A stretch of 64,000 nt of DNA from Leptodactylus fallax (GCA_947044405.1 CAMRHE010001094.1:162857-226856), one strand, 5' to 3'; positions 11,836-23,761 are shown, numbered from the stretch's first letter. The notes: a model not told the origin generated them from the letters alone. A program made the numbers and translations.

Positions 11836-13370
11836 CTAGAATGGGGCACATATTTAATAACTGACCATTAGGTGGAAACCTAAAGTATTACATAAATATA
11901 GCTTAAAGGGGTGTCCTATATTAGACATTTAGGGCATACCCACAAGATATGTCTTATAAACGTGGATGTCACCTCTGGGACCCCTACCTATCTCAAGCAA
12001 GGGAGTCAAGGATAGTCATCTTGGGGCCAATATGAATGGAGAGGTGGGCGACCATGTTCAACTATCTCCATTCACTTCTATGGGAGCTGCAAAGATAACC
12101 AAACTAACTCAGCTGTTTTTGGAAGTCTCCATTCATGGGACCCTTCTTGAAATATGTTTGGGTCCCAAAGATGGAACTGGTATCTATAAGACATTTATGG
12201 CATATCCTGTAGCTATCCTAGTCAAATGACTATAATACATCGAAGGTCTGGGTTTGCCGGTGAGAGACCCCCTTTATTAGAAAAAGAAAAGATAATACAC
12301 TGAGACTATTATAGAAAGGAGACCTACCCCCCAAAAAAACATTTACTTAAGATATAAATGCTTGAATTTACAGCCCCAAAGCCTGTGACTGCACTCTTTT
12401 GTTCTCAGTAGTGCAGCCTCAGGCTTTGGGCCTATACCTTCAAAGGGTCATATCTCAACCTAGAAATAAGATATTACAAAAGAGTTTTCACATTTGGATT
12501 GTTCACTTTTGGGTCATTTTTTGGTGGACACTAAAGCTCACCTCCATTTGCACCATTAGTGGGCGGTGTAAATGCATTTTATGGACAGTCCAGTTGTCAT
12601 CCGCAAATTTACTATCTTCCAAATGGTCAATAATACAGTCAGGAGCTATGAAGATTAAAGTTCTCCCAGTGCTGGTCCTAGAAAAGAAGTCATATGTACC
12701 ATATTACACAAGGCAATGTATAGCAGTATTATTTATTTTGCTTACTTGTATAGCGCCAGCATATTCCGCTGCACTTTACAGACATATCTCAGAGACTCCA
12801 TTTTTATAACACTTCTATCACTCTCTTTCTTTACTCAGTAAAGATGCCTGGCATCTTCTTCCTATTCTTAGGAAGTTGCTCTATGACCGCAGCCATCTCT
12901 GGAGCTATCATTTAGTCACAGAATCACCCAGGCTTCAGAGAAGTACATTGCACCTGCTCGCAAATAAACCCCATGTAGTCCAATCCTGCAGTCATATTCT
13001 TTTCCAGGGACTATATAGGATCAGACTACACAGGATTTATTTGTTGTCTGTTACCATGGAGACTCCCTAAGTCTTTTGAAATACTTCTTAATTTTTCAGT
13101 CTAGAAACCTAGAAACATAGAAGATCGACGCCAGAAAAAAACTACACAGTCCATCTAGTCTGTCCTTATATTATTTACTTTTAGTTTAGATGTAAAAAAT
13201 AAGTTACAGTAAAGAAAAGGATTTACAAAATTATTTTCGTATTTTATCTGTGCCTCTCAAAGCCGTAACATTTTTACTTTCCAATTGACACAACTGTACA
13301 AGGGCTTGTTATTTGTGGGATAAGCTGTATTTTTAATTGTATTTATTATCTCATATCATGAACTGAGAAA
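11836..13370. repeat. Mixed decayed interspersed repeats, no gene
   Basis: Several phrases look like dispersed frog repeats: cattcacttctatgggagct near 12,070, ttgtatagcgccagcatatt near 12,747, and agtccatctagtctgtcc near 13,149. A stretch from about 13,250 (acaagggcttgttatttgtg) resembles another one at about 34,790-34,870. No exon is supported. Confidence 0.5.
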
Positions 13371-13376
13371 CTTTTA

Positions 13377-13602
13377 GGCTGAGGCCCCACTTTGCAGAAA
13401 CACAGCTTTATTTGTTGCAGATTTTTTTGTGTTTTTTTGAGCCAAAGCCAAGAGTGGCTACAAAAGGAATGGGAAATATATAGAAAGCTTCTTATACTTC
13501 TACCTGCTGCTCAATCCACTCCTGGCTTTGGCTCAAAGAATCACAACAAAATCTGCAGCAAAAAAAGCTGCATTTATGTAACGTGAGGCTTTAGCCTTAA
13601 AA
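13377..13602. mobile_element. Short palindromic MITE-like repeat
   Basis: The left end ggctgaggccccactttgca and the right end cgtgaggctttagcc form imperfect inverted repeats about 225 bp apart. The internal sequence has matching arms (gccaaagccaagagtgg and ctggctttggctcaaag). No coding capacity. Confidence 0.5.
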
Positions 13603-14212
13603 AGTTATTTGCAGGAATGGAAAAAAAAAAATCTCTTTTTGAGAGTTTTATATAAAATGTTTAAGTGACTGATAAACAGTGACTCTGACATTGTGATTTT
13701 TTTTTTTACAGTGTTCACCACGATGGATATATAAAGTGATATTTTTATAGTTTGGACATTTCCTGAGACAATGATACCAATTCATTTATTGTTGTTTATA
13801 TTTTTAGGAAAAAGGAAATGTTTCAATGTTTTGAACTGTTTGCTATACATTTTGACTTTTTTTTTTTTAGCTACTTGGGGCCTTCAACAGTGCAATACAC
13901 TGCAAAACTTTTGTATTGTAGTGTTCTCTACCTGCGGCATCTTCCTGTTACTCCCTGCCTGAGGCAAAGTGTGATAGAAATACTTAGATGGCAAGCCTTG
14001 AGACTTTTTCTAGGCCTTAGCATCTATGACAACCCCTTGGGGCCCTGTGAAATGCAGGTGAGTGTCTGCTATATAACACAGCTGGCAACCTGTACATCAA
14101 ATGTTGGAAAGCGGTTATATTATACATTATTGTAAAAAATTTTAATTCAGTTTTTTTTTTTATTTTCATTGCCTGACCTAAAGCATTAATAATGCACTTA
14201 GCAGAATCCATA

Positions 14213-14358
14213 TTACCGTACCTTGTTATTTTCGAGGATATCCGACAGCAATACAATAGTGTTAATTCTCCATAATCATGTAAAGGAAGTCTCTGATGGG
14301 ACTTAGCTGGATAAAGACATTGGCTGTAAAACACCGACAGACGGCAGCCTCTAAAAAA
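14213..14358 (-). other. Exon-like segment, unassigned
   Basis: On the minus strand a good acceptor (tttttattttttag) is followed by about 130 nt open in one frame (GCRLSVFYSQCLYPAKSH...) and by a donor-like aacaag/gtacgg. The residues match no family I recognise, and the other two frames close. It lies between the last FN3 exon and the candidate terminal exon, so it is noted only as a possible piece of the receptor gene or a chance splice pair. Confidence 0.15.
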
Positions 14359-14484
14359 TAAAAAACATAACAAGCTGTATGTTATTTCTTCCTATAAAAA
14401 TATATATAAAAATCATCTAAATTAGCTAAAATCTATACCAGGGATTAGTGTGCACACTAATGTCATGACTTCCATTCATAATGT

Positions 14485-15712
14485 ATAAAGTGTACATATG
14501 TTACATTACCTATCCTGTATTATATGTAATACTTATCCTGAGTTACATCCTGTATTATACTCCAGAGCTGCACTCACTATTCTGCTGGTGCAGTCACTGT
14601 GTACATACATTACATTACTTATCCTGTACTTATCCTGAGTTACATCCTGTATTATACTCCAGAGCTGCACTCACTATTCTGCTGGTGCAGTCACTGTGTA
14701 CATACATTACATTACTTATCCTGTACTGATCCTGAGTTACATCCTGTATTATACTCCAGAGCTGCACTCACTATTCTGCTGGTACAGTCACTGTGTACAT
14801 ACATTACATTACTTATCCTATACTGATCCTGAGTTACATCCTGTATTATACGCCAGAGCTGCACTCACTATTCTGCTGGTGCAGTCACTGTGTACATACA
14901 TTACATTACTTATCCTGTACTGATCCTGAGTTACATCCTGTATTATACGCCAGAGCTGCGCTCACTATTCTGCTGGTGCAGTCACTGTGTACATACATTA
15001 CATTACTTATCCTGTACTGATCCTGAGTTACATCCTGTATTATACTCCAGAGCTGCACTCACTATTCTGCTGGTACAGTCACTGTGTACATACATTACAT
15101 TACTTATCCTGTACTGATCCTGAGTTACATCCTGTATTATACTCCAGAGCTGCGCTCACTATTCTGCTGGTACAGTCACTGTGTACATACATTACATTAC
15201 TTATCCTGTACTGATCCTGAGTTACATCCTGTATTATACTCCAGAGCTGCACTCACTATTCTGCTGGTGCAGTCACTGTGTACATACATTACATTACTTA
15301 TCCTGTACTGATCCTGAGTTACATTCTGCATTATACTCCAGAGCTGCACTCACTATTCTGCTGGTGCAGTCACTGTGTACATACATTACATTACTTATCC
15401 TGTACTGATCCTGAGTTACATCCTGTATTATACTCCAGAGCTGCACTCACTATTCTGCTGGTGCAGTCACTGTGTACATACATTACATTACTTATCCTGT
15501 ACTGATCCTGAGTTACATCCTGTATTATACTCCAGAGCTGCACTCACTATTCTGCTGGTACAGTCACTGTGTACATACATTACATTACTTATCCTGTACT
15601 GATCCTGAGTTACATCCTGTATTATACTCCAGAGCTGCACTCCCTATTCTGCTGGTGCAGTCACTGTGTACATACATTACATTACTTATCCTGTACTGAT
15701 CCTGTACATCTG
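14485..15712. repeat. 97-bp satellite, about 12.5 copies
   Basis: The unit runs tgtacatacattacattact, tatcctgtactgatcctgag, ttacatcctgtattatactc, cagagctgcactcactattc, tgctggtgcagtcac. Copies differ by only a few substitutions (gtgcag or gtacag, actcc or acgcc), so the array is young or homogenised. A start codon in each unit produces a ladder of overlapping 75-aa frames spaced 97 nt apart, which are not genes. Parts of the unit occur once in each of three receptor introns (22.37, 24.63 and 28.84 kb). Confidence 0.95.
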
Positions 15713-17600
15713 TCACTGGACTGGTGTGTTGTACTTACCCTGAGACAATGTGACTTGTGTTTTATGTGCTTCAGTCAGGATGGCCTTAGTCTGTCCAGGT
15801 GGGGCTCCTCAGAAGTTCTTAATGGTATAAGCGCTGTGGGAGAAGGGGGACACACAGATGTGCTCTTTAGTGTGATACCGCTACTGCTAAAGCAGTGGAT
15901 GGTGCAGGAATAAGTAGAGGTATCTGCTCACCTTCTCTTGCCTTCATTTCCCAGTGATTTGATCCTTAGGTGTCATCAGTAGTCAGGGGGCCCTTGTGCA
16001 GGCTGTCAGTGTGTGATGTCCATGTTGTCAGGATTGCCCTGTATGGGTTGCCAGCAATGAGTTCCAACAGATCTTCCTGGCTGGCTGCTATTGGCTGTCA
16101 GCATGCTGATACTTACCATATTTAAATCTAAAATCTGGACATTTAAGCCCCACATCTGGGACTGTCCCAAAGCGTCCATTTTTGGGCTTGCTTTGGTTAG
16201 AACCTGCTCCTTTCTGTGAACCAGTTCCCAGGACTGTCCCAGTAAAATCAGGACTGTTGGCAGGTATGATCTCTGCTGGCTGGCCGGACACAGGCTCCAC
16301 AGGAGTGACTGTGACCGGTCAGTCTCTGATAGTAGTGCGGAGGAATGTACTGCAGTCTAGAGACGAGCTGATCAGGTCTGTGCTGGCCGGTCACAGGCGA
16401 TGCAGCAGTGCGTGCTGCAGGTTCCCTGATCACATTTTCTCATGGAGACCGTCACCAGTCCCTTCTAAGTTTGAAATGGAGTGAAAAAAATTGCAAGTTG
16501 TATTGCATTGCACTACCTGTGCTGAATGGATAACTGTTCGGCCCAAATGTGGACTCATTTGCTGCACTTATGTGTGTGTGGGGGGATATAGGGTTAAGTG
16601 AGAAGTTTTTCTTTTTCTTTTTGGGGGAATGGAAATTTTTATTGTATATGGGGTACACATTACTTTTTTCAGCCACTCAGGAGCATTTATTACTTTTTTA
16701 AGTGGGCACTCAGGAGATTATTACCTTTATTACTGTCTAAGGGCACACTATTTATTTCTAGGGCACACACAAGGGATATTATTCCTTTCAAGGCAGTATT
16801 AGTACATTGTAAGTGGGTGCATTACTGTTTGGGAACACAAAGGGAGAACCATTATTTGGCAAGATCACTCTTACTCTACGGCACAATTATTGTACAGTGC
16901 ACTGCTACTGTTTGGAACACACTATTGGGCACTATCTGGCACTATTATTTTTATGGGCAGTATTTTTATGGGCCTGCCACACACATGGCACAGAATGCAG
17001 GGTAGCTATAGGATGGTGAGTTTATACAAGTATGGAAAAGTAGAGGTTGATGTAAAAGTTAGTAGCCAAATATAGGTGTCTGTGTAGAACCAATATAGTA
17101 TCTTCTATTACATTTTCACTGTATTGTAGTAATATTTGTCTTTGTATAGTGTTCTTTATTCAGTGACGGTATGGCAGTATTATTTGGTCACTATGATGTA
17201 ATAATGTTAGTGGTGATGGTGTGGCAAGATTATTTAGACCCTGGATAGTGGTGTTATTGGTAATGTTGGTCTTGGCGTTGGGTACTATGTTTGGTAACAG
17301 TATGGTGGTAATATTTACTCGCTGTATGGTGGTAATATTTATTCAGTGTATAGTGGTAATATTTGGTTCTGATATAGCTTTTTTTTTTATATGTCTTAGG
17401 ACATGTACTGCTAATCTTTTAAGACCCGAGTAACGCCACTGCTCAGAATCCATATGGTTAGAGCGCCTCAAAGTGGCAGCTACAACCAATCTTTTATCCT
17501 TGAACTTTTGGCGCTCTGTAACACAAAAATATAGCTCTGCCGCCTACAAATGTTATAAAATAAGTCAGCAAAAGATATAAGTTTTACAAAACAAAAAAAA
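15713..17600. other. No gene seen; presumed downstream intron of the receptor gene
   Basis: I looked on the minus strand for a transmembrane exon and phosphatase motifs and found none. A stretch rich in variants of gggcac(t/a)(c/a)tttat and attattt (about 16,680-17,400) is probably a decayed simple or dispersed repeat. Confidence 0.4.
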
Positions 17601-17622
17601 AATAAAATAAGTATAAACCTAC

Positions 17623-17886
17623 TTGTATAGACAGATGTGCTGACAGGTGAGCTCTGATACCCCCGGACTCCGACTGTCACCACAGTAATGGTGTAGTTAA
17701 TCCCTATCAGGTTCTGAAGGGTGACATTTGTTGTGCTACTTGTCATAGTCCAAGTGCCTGAAGAATTCGCATACATAATATTATATGACTTATTCACACC
17801 GGTCATATTTACTGGCTCCATCCAAGATAATGTCAGGCTGTGTGTCCCGATTTTGGTAAAGGTTAAATCTCCTGGTGGAGTTGGAT
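17623..17886 (-). CDS. FN3 exon, type B, module 4
   Basis: A 264-nt phase 1-1 exon between acceptor tatacacag and donor caa/gtaggt. It encodes one complete FN3 domain starting DPTPPGDLTF. It includes the core tryptophan in LTLSWMEPV, the strand NKSYNIMY, the strand TNVTLQNL, and the closing GYQSSPVSTSVYT. Potential N-glycosylation sites are NMT, NKS, NSS and NVT. FN3 domains of this kind form the extracellular stalk of R3-type receptor tyrosine phosphatases. It is the most 3' exon I can place with confidence. The C-to-B intron before it contains a TTAA MITE. Confidence 0.88.
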
Positions 17887-17973
17887 CTGTGTATAGACGG
17901 TAATACAGACAAGTGAAGGAACAAGACAAGATCAACGTAAGATAATGATACAACTAAACAGCCAAACCCATTA

Positions 17974-18596
17974 TTAAAGGGGTTGTCCGGGATAAAAGCT
18001 AATTCCTACACTAATCTAAACAACCTCCCCCGCCTACTTTCGAAAGTAGGGTAATTTATCAAAAATGTATATTTACCCATATTCCTGGGGCAGTCATGTG
18101 AAGCAGGAAACAGACAGCTCTGTTCTCTGTGTAGTGGCCAGACCAGGTTACTGCAAATCAGTTCCCATTCACATGAACTGCAGGGACTCAAATCAGCCAC
18201 TACACAAAGAACAGCGCTGTCTGCTTCCTGCTCCATTCTCTTAGAAGAGACCTCCACCGATCTGATATTGATAATCCATCTTTTGGATAGATCATCAATA
18301 TTTATAGCCCAGAAAAGCCCTTTAAGTGAAATATACAAATATATGCCCTATGCGCCAGTGCACATGCGTGATTGGCGCTTCATTCACTTCAATGGTGTTG
18401 CGGGCGCTGGCAGGGATTACAGTTCCAGCAGCCCGATAGTACTAAATGGAGCGCCATTTACAAGGAGGCTTTAGGGGAACTTTTGGTCCCCATTCTTCCT
18501 GATAACTGGGGGACCCAGTGATCAAACACTTATCCCCTGTCCTGTGTCCTCTGTCTTAACAGCACAATCCCTTTAAACCCGGACAACCCCTTAATG
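17974..18596. mobile_element. TTAA-flanked MITE
   Basis: The left end ttaaaggggttgtccggg and the right end cccggacaaccccttaa are near-perfect inverted repeats. They are flanked by TTAA, as expected for a piggyBac-like target site. The element is about 620 bp, has no transposase, and lies in the intron between the type C and type B exons of module 4. Confidence 0.8.
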
Positions 18597-19236
18597 CAAC
18601 TAACTTGTGGTATAATAAATCCACTGCAGTATAATAAATTAGCCTGATATTTGGTAAAATCTATGTTACACTCAATCCAGAGTCTCTCCCATCTAGATTT
18701 ACTCTTCAATGTGATCCCATATTATTAACTCATTCTGTTATGGGGATGACGTTCCTGTCTCCTCCTCACCCCTCCATCTAGTCAACAAATTCACTGAATC
18801 ATTATTACTCACTGTGAGCAAAAAAGTATTCCGGATATCTCTACCTACAGCCTGGCGCAAGGTTCACAATAGTGTTGGCCTTTCCATTGTTCTGGTCTAT
18901 TGGGGGACCAGAACAACGGATAGGCGGTCTTCTACAACAGTGGTCACAAGGGGCCCAACGGATCCCATTAACTATAAAGGGTTCAGTCAGGTGTCCGTTC
19001 TTTAAAACTGAAACCCCTAGACGAAAAAGTCAGACTTGCAGGAATTTTTCATCTGGCTATGAGTTTACAGATAGCACTGTCATTGGCTACTATCGGCAGC
19101 TGGAAATTCAGATCATGTGGCCGTACCAAACTTCAATTTCTTATTCAACCAATTCAATACAATATTGTGACATGCTAACAAAATCCTTCACAACATAACC
19201 ACTTATAGACACATATAGTAATGCAATAATACTCAC

Positions 19237-19488
19237 ACGTGGCCTCTGTCACCGGAGTGGATGTCTGGTTGCAGTTCCCACTGACCGTCTGTACAGTGAC
19301 ATCATATTCTCTGCCTGGTAGTAATCCTGTGACATTCACTGGTATAGAACTAGTTAGCATTGTGATATCCAAGTCTCCTGTTACACTGACTATATAATAA
19401 TCCACTTTTCCTATTGGACGCACCCATCCAACTCTGAGAACATCAGCTGACTGGTAATTGTTCAGTAAGATGGAAACTTGTCCAGGAG
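19237..19488 (-). CDS. FN3 exon, type C, module 4
   Basis: A 252-nt phase 1-1 exon after acceptor ttttttcttag and before donor acgt/gtgagt. It begins APGQVSILLNNYQSADVLRV and contains VTGLLPGREYDVTVQTV, the loop and F-strand hallmark of FN3 domains, with a late cysteine (TATCE-like end). Type C exons share the NNYxSxDxLxV opening. The A-to-C intron ahead of it is 1.7 kb because a minisatellite-bearing MITE sits there. In the other modules this intron is only 107-143 nt. Confidence 0.88.
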
Positions 19489-19555
19489 CTAAGAAAAAAA
19501 AAGGAAAAATGGACAAATATAAAGGTAATAATCATTATGTATGACATATATGCTT

Positions 19556-21175
19556 TAGTTAAAGGGATATTCCATAACCATATTTAAATTTGTAGACAAA
19601 AGGTAAACGTGTTTGTAAATATAAATTATTACAAATTTTTCAGTTTTATAGGATTTTCTCTAACCATCTCAGTGGTGACATCTGTTGTTTTGACTGGTTG
19701 CCAATGAATGCGACCATGAAAGAAGGAACTTTTTATGGTCTGGGACTTATCAGAAACCCAGCCTTGATGTCCTTATTGTGGACAGGTGATCAGGCAGGGA
19801 CAGTACATGTATGAGAAGATATCCCGGACACAATAAGGACATCATGGCTGGTTATCAGGAGGACACTACATGTATGAGAAGATATCCCGGACACAATAAG
19901 GACATCATGGCTGGTTATCAGGAGGACACTACATGTATGAGAAGATATCCCGGACACAATAAGGACATCATGGCTGGTTATCAGGAGGACACTACATGTA
20001 TGAGAAGATATCCCGGACACAATAAGGACATCATGGCTGGTTATCAGGAGGACACTACATGTATGAGAAGATATCCCGGACACAATAAGGACATCATGGC
20101 TGGTTATCAGGAGGACACTACATGTATGAGAAGATATCCCGGACACAATAAGGACATCATGGCTGGTTATCAGGAGGACACTACATGTTGAGAAGAAACC
20201 CGACCCCATAGGACACAGGCTGGTTATCAGGAGGAACACTACATGTATGAGAAGATAACCCGGACACAATAAGGACATCATGGCTGGTTATCAGGAGGAA
20301 CACTACATGTATGAGAAGATAACCCGACCACAATAAGGACACCATGGCTGGTTATCAGGAGGACACTACATGTATGAGAAGATAACACACCCTGGACACT
20401 GGTGGTTTGGGGGGATTTCTTTTGTGGGGAGGCTAATAAGGACATCATGGCTGGTTATCAGGAGGAACACTACATGTATGAGAAGATAACCCGACCACAA
20501 TAAGGACATCATGGCTGGTTATCAGGAGGAACACTACATGTATGAGAAGATATCTCGGACACAATAAGGACATCATGGCTGGTTATCAGGAGGAACACTA
20601 CATGTATGAGAAGATAACCTGACCACAATAAGGACACCATGGCTGGTTATCAGGAGGACACTACATGTATGAGAAGATAACCCGACCACAATAAGGACAT
20701 CATGGCTGGTTATCAGGAGGACACTACATGTATGAGAAGATAACCTGACCACAATAAGGACATCATGGCTGGTTATCAGGAGGGACACTACATGTATGAG
20801 AAGATAACCTGACCACAATAAGGACACCATGGCTGGTTATCAGGAGGACACTACATGTATGAGAAGATAACCTGACCACAATAAGGACATCATGGCTGGC
20901 TATCAGGAGGGAACACTACATGTATGAGAAGATAACCTGACCACAATAAGGACATCATGGCTGGTTATCAGGAGGGACACTACGTTTCTAGCAAGAACCA
21001 GACCATAGGAAGTTCCTGCATTCATGGTCGTATCCTTTGGCAAGCGGTCAAGACAACAAACTATCACCACTGAGATGTTTAGAGAAAATGTATAAAACTG
21101 TTCAAAATTTTTTAATTATTTATATTTTAATCATTCTTTCAGTAATTAGCTCTGATACAGTGTACAAATTACTAA
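19556..21175. mobile_element. TTAA-type MITE with internal 63-bp minisatellite
   Basis: The left arm (from ttaaagggatattcc) and the right arm (ccataggaagttcctgcatt onward) are long imperfect inverted repeats. They share blocks such as acatctcagtggtgat, gcgaccatgaa and tttctctaa. Between them lie about 18-19 copies of the 63-bp unit (about 19,803-20,985), some with small insertions, for example at 20,387-20,435. The most regular six copies give open frames on both strands (126 aa plus, 163 aa minus) because 63 is divisible by 3. The element lies in the A-to-C intron of receptor module 4. Confidence 0.8.
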
Positions 21176-21217
21176 TATAAAATCTCTATACATTTCTCGC
21201 ATTCACTCCGTCCTCAC

Positions 21218-21493
21218 CTATGCAGGTAGATATTGACACCGGGTCTGATTCAGTGATGTTGTCAAGTGCTCTTGTATATACCATGAATGTATAGGATTCT
21301 CCTGGGGTCAGGTTCATTATTGTAGCTGATTGATTTCTCACTATGGTATTATATAACATTGAGGAGGATGAGGTGACATTGGTCTCGACTCTGTAGCTGT
21401 AAACTGTCTGATACTCATCAGGTTTACTCCAAGTCAGAGACACAGAAGATGAGGTCACGGCGCTGAACTGCAGAGATTTCACCAACATTGGCT
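21218..21493 (-). CDS. FN3 exon, type A, module 4
   Basis: A 276-nt phase 1-1 exon between acceptor tttatttcag and donor atag/gtgagg. It begins EPMLVKSLQF and contains SSSVSLTWSKPD, YSYRVETNVT and the strand YTFMVYTRALDNITES, closing with SISTC. Candidate glycosylation sites include NVT, NQS, NLT and NIT. This is the most divergent of the four type A copies. The others carry DLNKASYIYRV or similar where this one has DEYQTVYSYRV. Confidence 0.88.
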
Positions 21494-21892
21494 CTGAAAT
21501 AAAAGACAAATAACCATTTTGTGTGGATACAGGATGAGAGTGCAGCATGGAGTATTCTCTAATAGGTAACTCTGCCTAAAATCTGAGTAGTAACTTAAGC
21601 CAGGAAGTCAGTCTGCAGTCTTAAACGGCACCAGGTTTGGGGCCCCTAGACAACTAGCATGTCTTGTATGTTCCTGGGTTTTAGAACTCCGACCAATCCC
21701 ATCTGTGCACCCATCGTCAAGATTAATGACTTAAAACTTGGCACATCCCAAACAACAAAACCCAACCCTTTCCAGAACGCAATCCCTACATAGCATGGTG
21801 TCAAGTTAAAGTTTGCTGTATTTGTATTTAATGTCTAAAAAAATGATATTAAATGTAATTTCGGATTACATAGACATGTAATGGAAACTTAC

Positions 21893-22159
21893 GTGTACAG
21901 GCAATCCTGCTCACAGGTAAACTCTGATACTCCCAGACCCCGACGGTGACCACTGATATGAGGTAGCAAATGCCTGATGTCAGATTCTGGAGGGTGACAT
22001 TTGTTGTGCTACTTATCACAGTGGTAGTGCCTAAAGAGGTCCCGTAGCTTATATTATAGGACTTATTCACACTGGTCATATTTACAGGCTCCATCCAAAA
22101 TAATGTCAAGCTGTGTGTCCCGATTGTGATAAAGGTTACGTTTTCCGGCGGAGTTGGAT
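21893..22159 (-). CDS. FN3 exon, type B, module 3
   Basis: A 267-nt phase 1-1 exon between acceptor tctttacacag and donor cac/gtaagt. It begins DPTPPENVTFITIG and contains LTLFWMEPVN, NKSYNISYG, TNVTLQNLTSG and VVTVGVWEYQSLPVS. It is closely similar to the other three type B exons, with a few changes at otherwise constant positions (LFW for LSW). Confidence 0.88.
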
Positions 22160-22366
22160 CTGTGTAAAGACAGTAATACAAAGGAGTGAGGAAAAAAACT
22201 CAAGATCAATGTAAGAAAAAACAACATACTGTATAAAAGTCCCCCGATGTGACCAATAAATAGCCAAAGCAAATATTAAGCAACCAACAGAACATTCTTC
22301 TACATATCTTCTCTACTTTTGTCTTTACACTGATAGTTTTTTATTAGATACACAATTTTTATTATG

Positions 22367-22404
22367 TGAATATACTGCAGAGCTGCATTCATAATTCTGC
22401 TGTC
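22367..22404. repeat. Single partial unit related to the 97-bp satellite
   Basis: The phrase aatatactgcagagctgcat followed by tcataattctgctg matches the core of the satellite at 14.5-15.7 kb. The same phrase occurs about 200 nt upstream of the type B exon in modules 1, 2 and 3, so it was carried along when the modules duplicated. Confidence 0.6.
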
Positions 22405-22567
22405 TTTTCCAGGTGCTGTGTATGTGTGTGAAGGGAAATCGGATACTTCAAAAGATCTGGACCAAATCACCTGACTCCAAACTCTACATGGGTCAAAGTT
22501 TTGGGTATACTAGTGATTTATTTTCTTTAAAGTCTCCTGCCAAGGAGATCTGTTCGCCTTCATTCCT

Positions 22568-23005
22568 TCACAGATGCCTCTATATTTATATCCAGTCCTA
22601 CAGGTCCCTTCATCTCTATATCCAGTCCTTCAGATACCTCCATCTCTATATCCAGTCCTATAGATGTCTCCATCTCTATATCCAGTCCTATAGATGTCTC
22701 CATCTCTATATCCAGTCCTATAAATGTCTCCATCTCTGTATCCAGTCCTACAGGTGCCTCCATCTCTGTATCCAGTCCTATATATGCCTCCATATCTATA
22801 TGCAATCCTACAGGTGCCTCCATCTCTATAACCAGTCCTACAGGTGCCTCCATTTCTGTATCCAGTCCTACAGATGCCTCCATCTCTGTATCCAGACCTA
22901 CAGATGATTCTATATCTATATCCAGTCCCACAGGTGCCTCCATCCCTATATCCAATCCTACATTGGCCTCCATATCTAGATCCAGTTCTACAGGTGCCTT
23001 CACCT
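22568..23005. repeat. 30-bp minisatellite, about 14 copies
   Basis: The unit is tccagtcctacaggtgcctc followed by catctctata, with sub-variants (tatagatgtct, tacagatgcct). Both strands are open over 150 or more codons because the period is a multiple of three. It lies in the C-to-B intron of module 3. Confidence 0.9.
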
Positions 23006-23388
23006 CCACTGTGTTATACACTCACTTTTCTACACTGTTCTGATAACTTCCATTCACTTGGAGAGCTTGGCTGTTTCCGTAAAACCTAACCATCTCTGAC
23101 AACCAAGATTTGACTGTCAGTGGGGATGGAGGTGAGCTGCTGGACTGGTTCTTGGGTGCAAGTTCTGGAAGTGATACCAACATCTATCTATAAACTTTAT
23201 TGACATTCCTGCATCCGTGCACGGAAGGGGGGGGGTGGGGGGAGCCGATCATGTGATCAGGAGACAATCCAGAAATGACTGCAATGGGTAATGTGACAGC
23301 CACCCGAATGAATTATTGCTATAGGATTCCCAATTCTCTATGTAAGCCCCGGACAATGTTGCATTTACATGATTACAGTGATACTCAC

Positions 23389-23637
23389 ATGTGGCCGCTG
23401 TCGATGTAGGATGTTTGAGGCCACAGCTTGCAATGGCTATCTGTACAGTGACTGTATATTCTCTGCCTGGTAGTAATCCTGTGAAATTTACTTGTGTATT
23501 ATCAGTTTCTATCATGATATCCGCGGCTCCTGACAGATTAACTGAGTAAGGCATATTCTCTGCTGCTGGTGTCCATGTTACTCCAAGAGTATCAACCGAA
23601 TGATAATTGTTCAGTGTGATGGGGGTTATGTCGGGAG
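23389..23637 (-). CDS. FN3 exon, type C, module 3
   Basis: A 249-nt phase 1-1 exon after acceptor ctttcttag and before donor acat/gtgagt. It begins APDITPITLNNYHSVDTLGV and contains WTPAAEN, NFTGLLPGREYTVTVQ and a CGLKHPTSTAATCE close. It is only 124 nt downstream of the type A exon of the same module, the compact spacing seen in modules 1 and 2. Confidence 0.9.
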
Positions 23638-23761
23638 CTAAGAAAGGATAAAAGAAGTCAAAATGCAAGTTTACCGTCGGGTTCTACTTAGTAAATGTGT
23701 TATTAGTATTATAAGTGTCACTACTCATGTATACATAGGTGATATTAGTCCCAGTCCTCAC

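Noticed and set aside
14017..14373. 118-aa minus frame as a receptor exon
   Set aside because: Only an inner segment of about 130 nt has splice-like borders and its residues match no part of a receptor phosphatase, so it is listed only as a low-confidence exon-like segment.
14481..15913. Ladder of overlapping 75-aa frames with identical MYIHYITYPV starts
   Set aside because: They repeat every 97 nt with the satellite unit and shift frame from unit to unit, so they are not a gene family.
19790..20281. 163-aa minus frame (and the 126-aa plus frame) with perfect 21-residue repeats
   Set aside because: They arise from the 63-bp minisatellite inside a MITE. Neither frame extends into unique coding sequence.
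22413..23021. 164-aa plus and 153-aa minus frames of repeat type
   Set aside because: They are artefacts of the 30-bp minisatellite in an intron.
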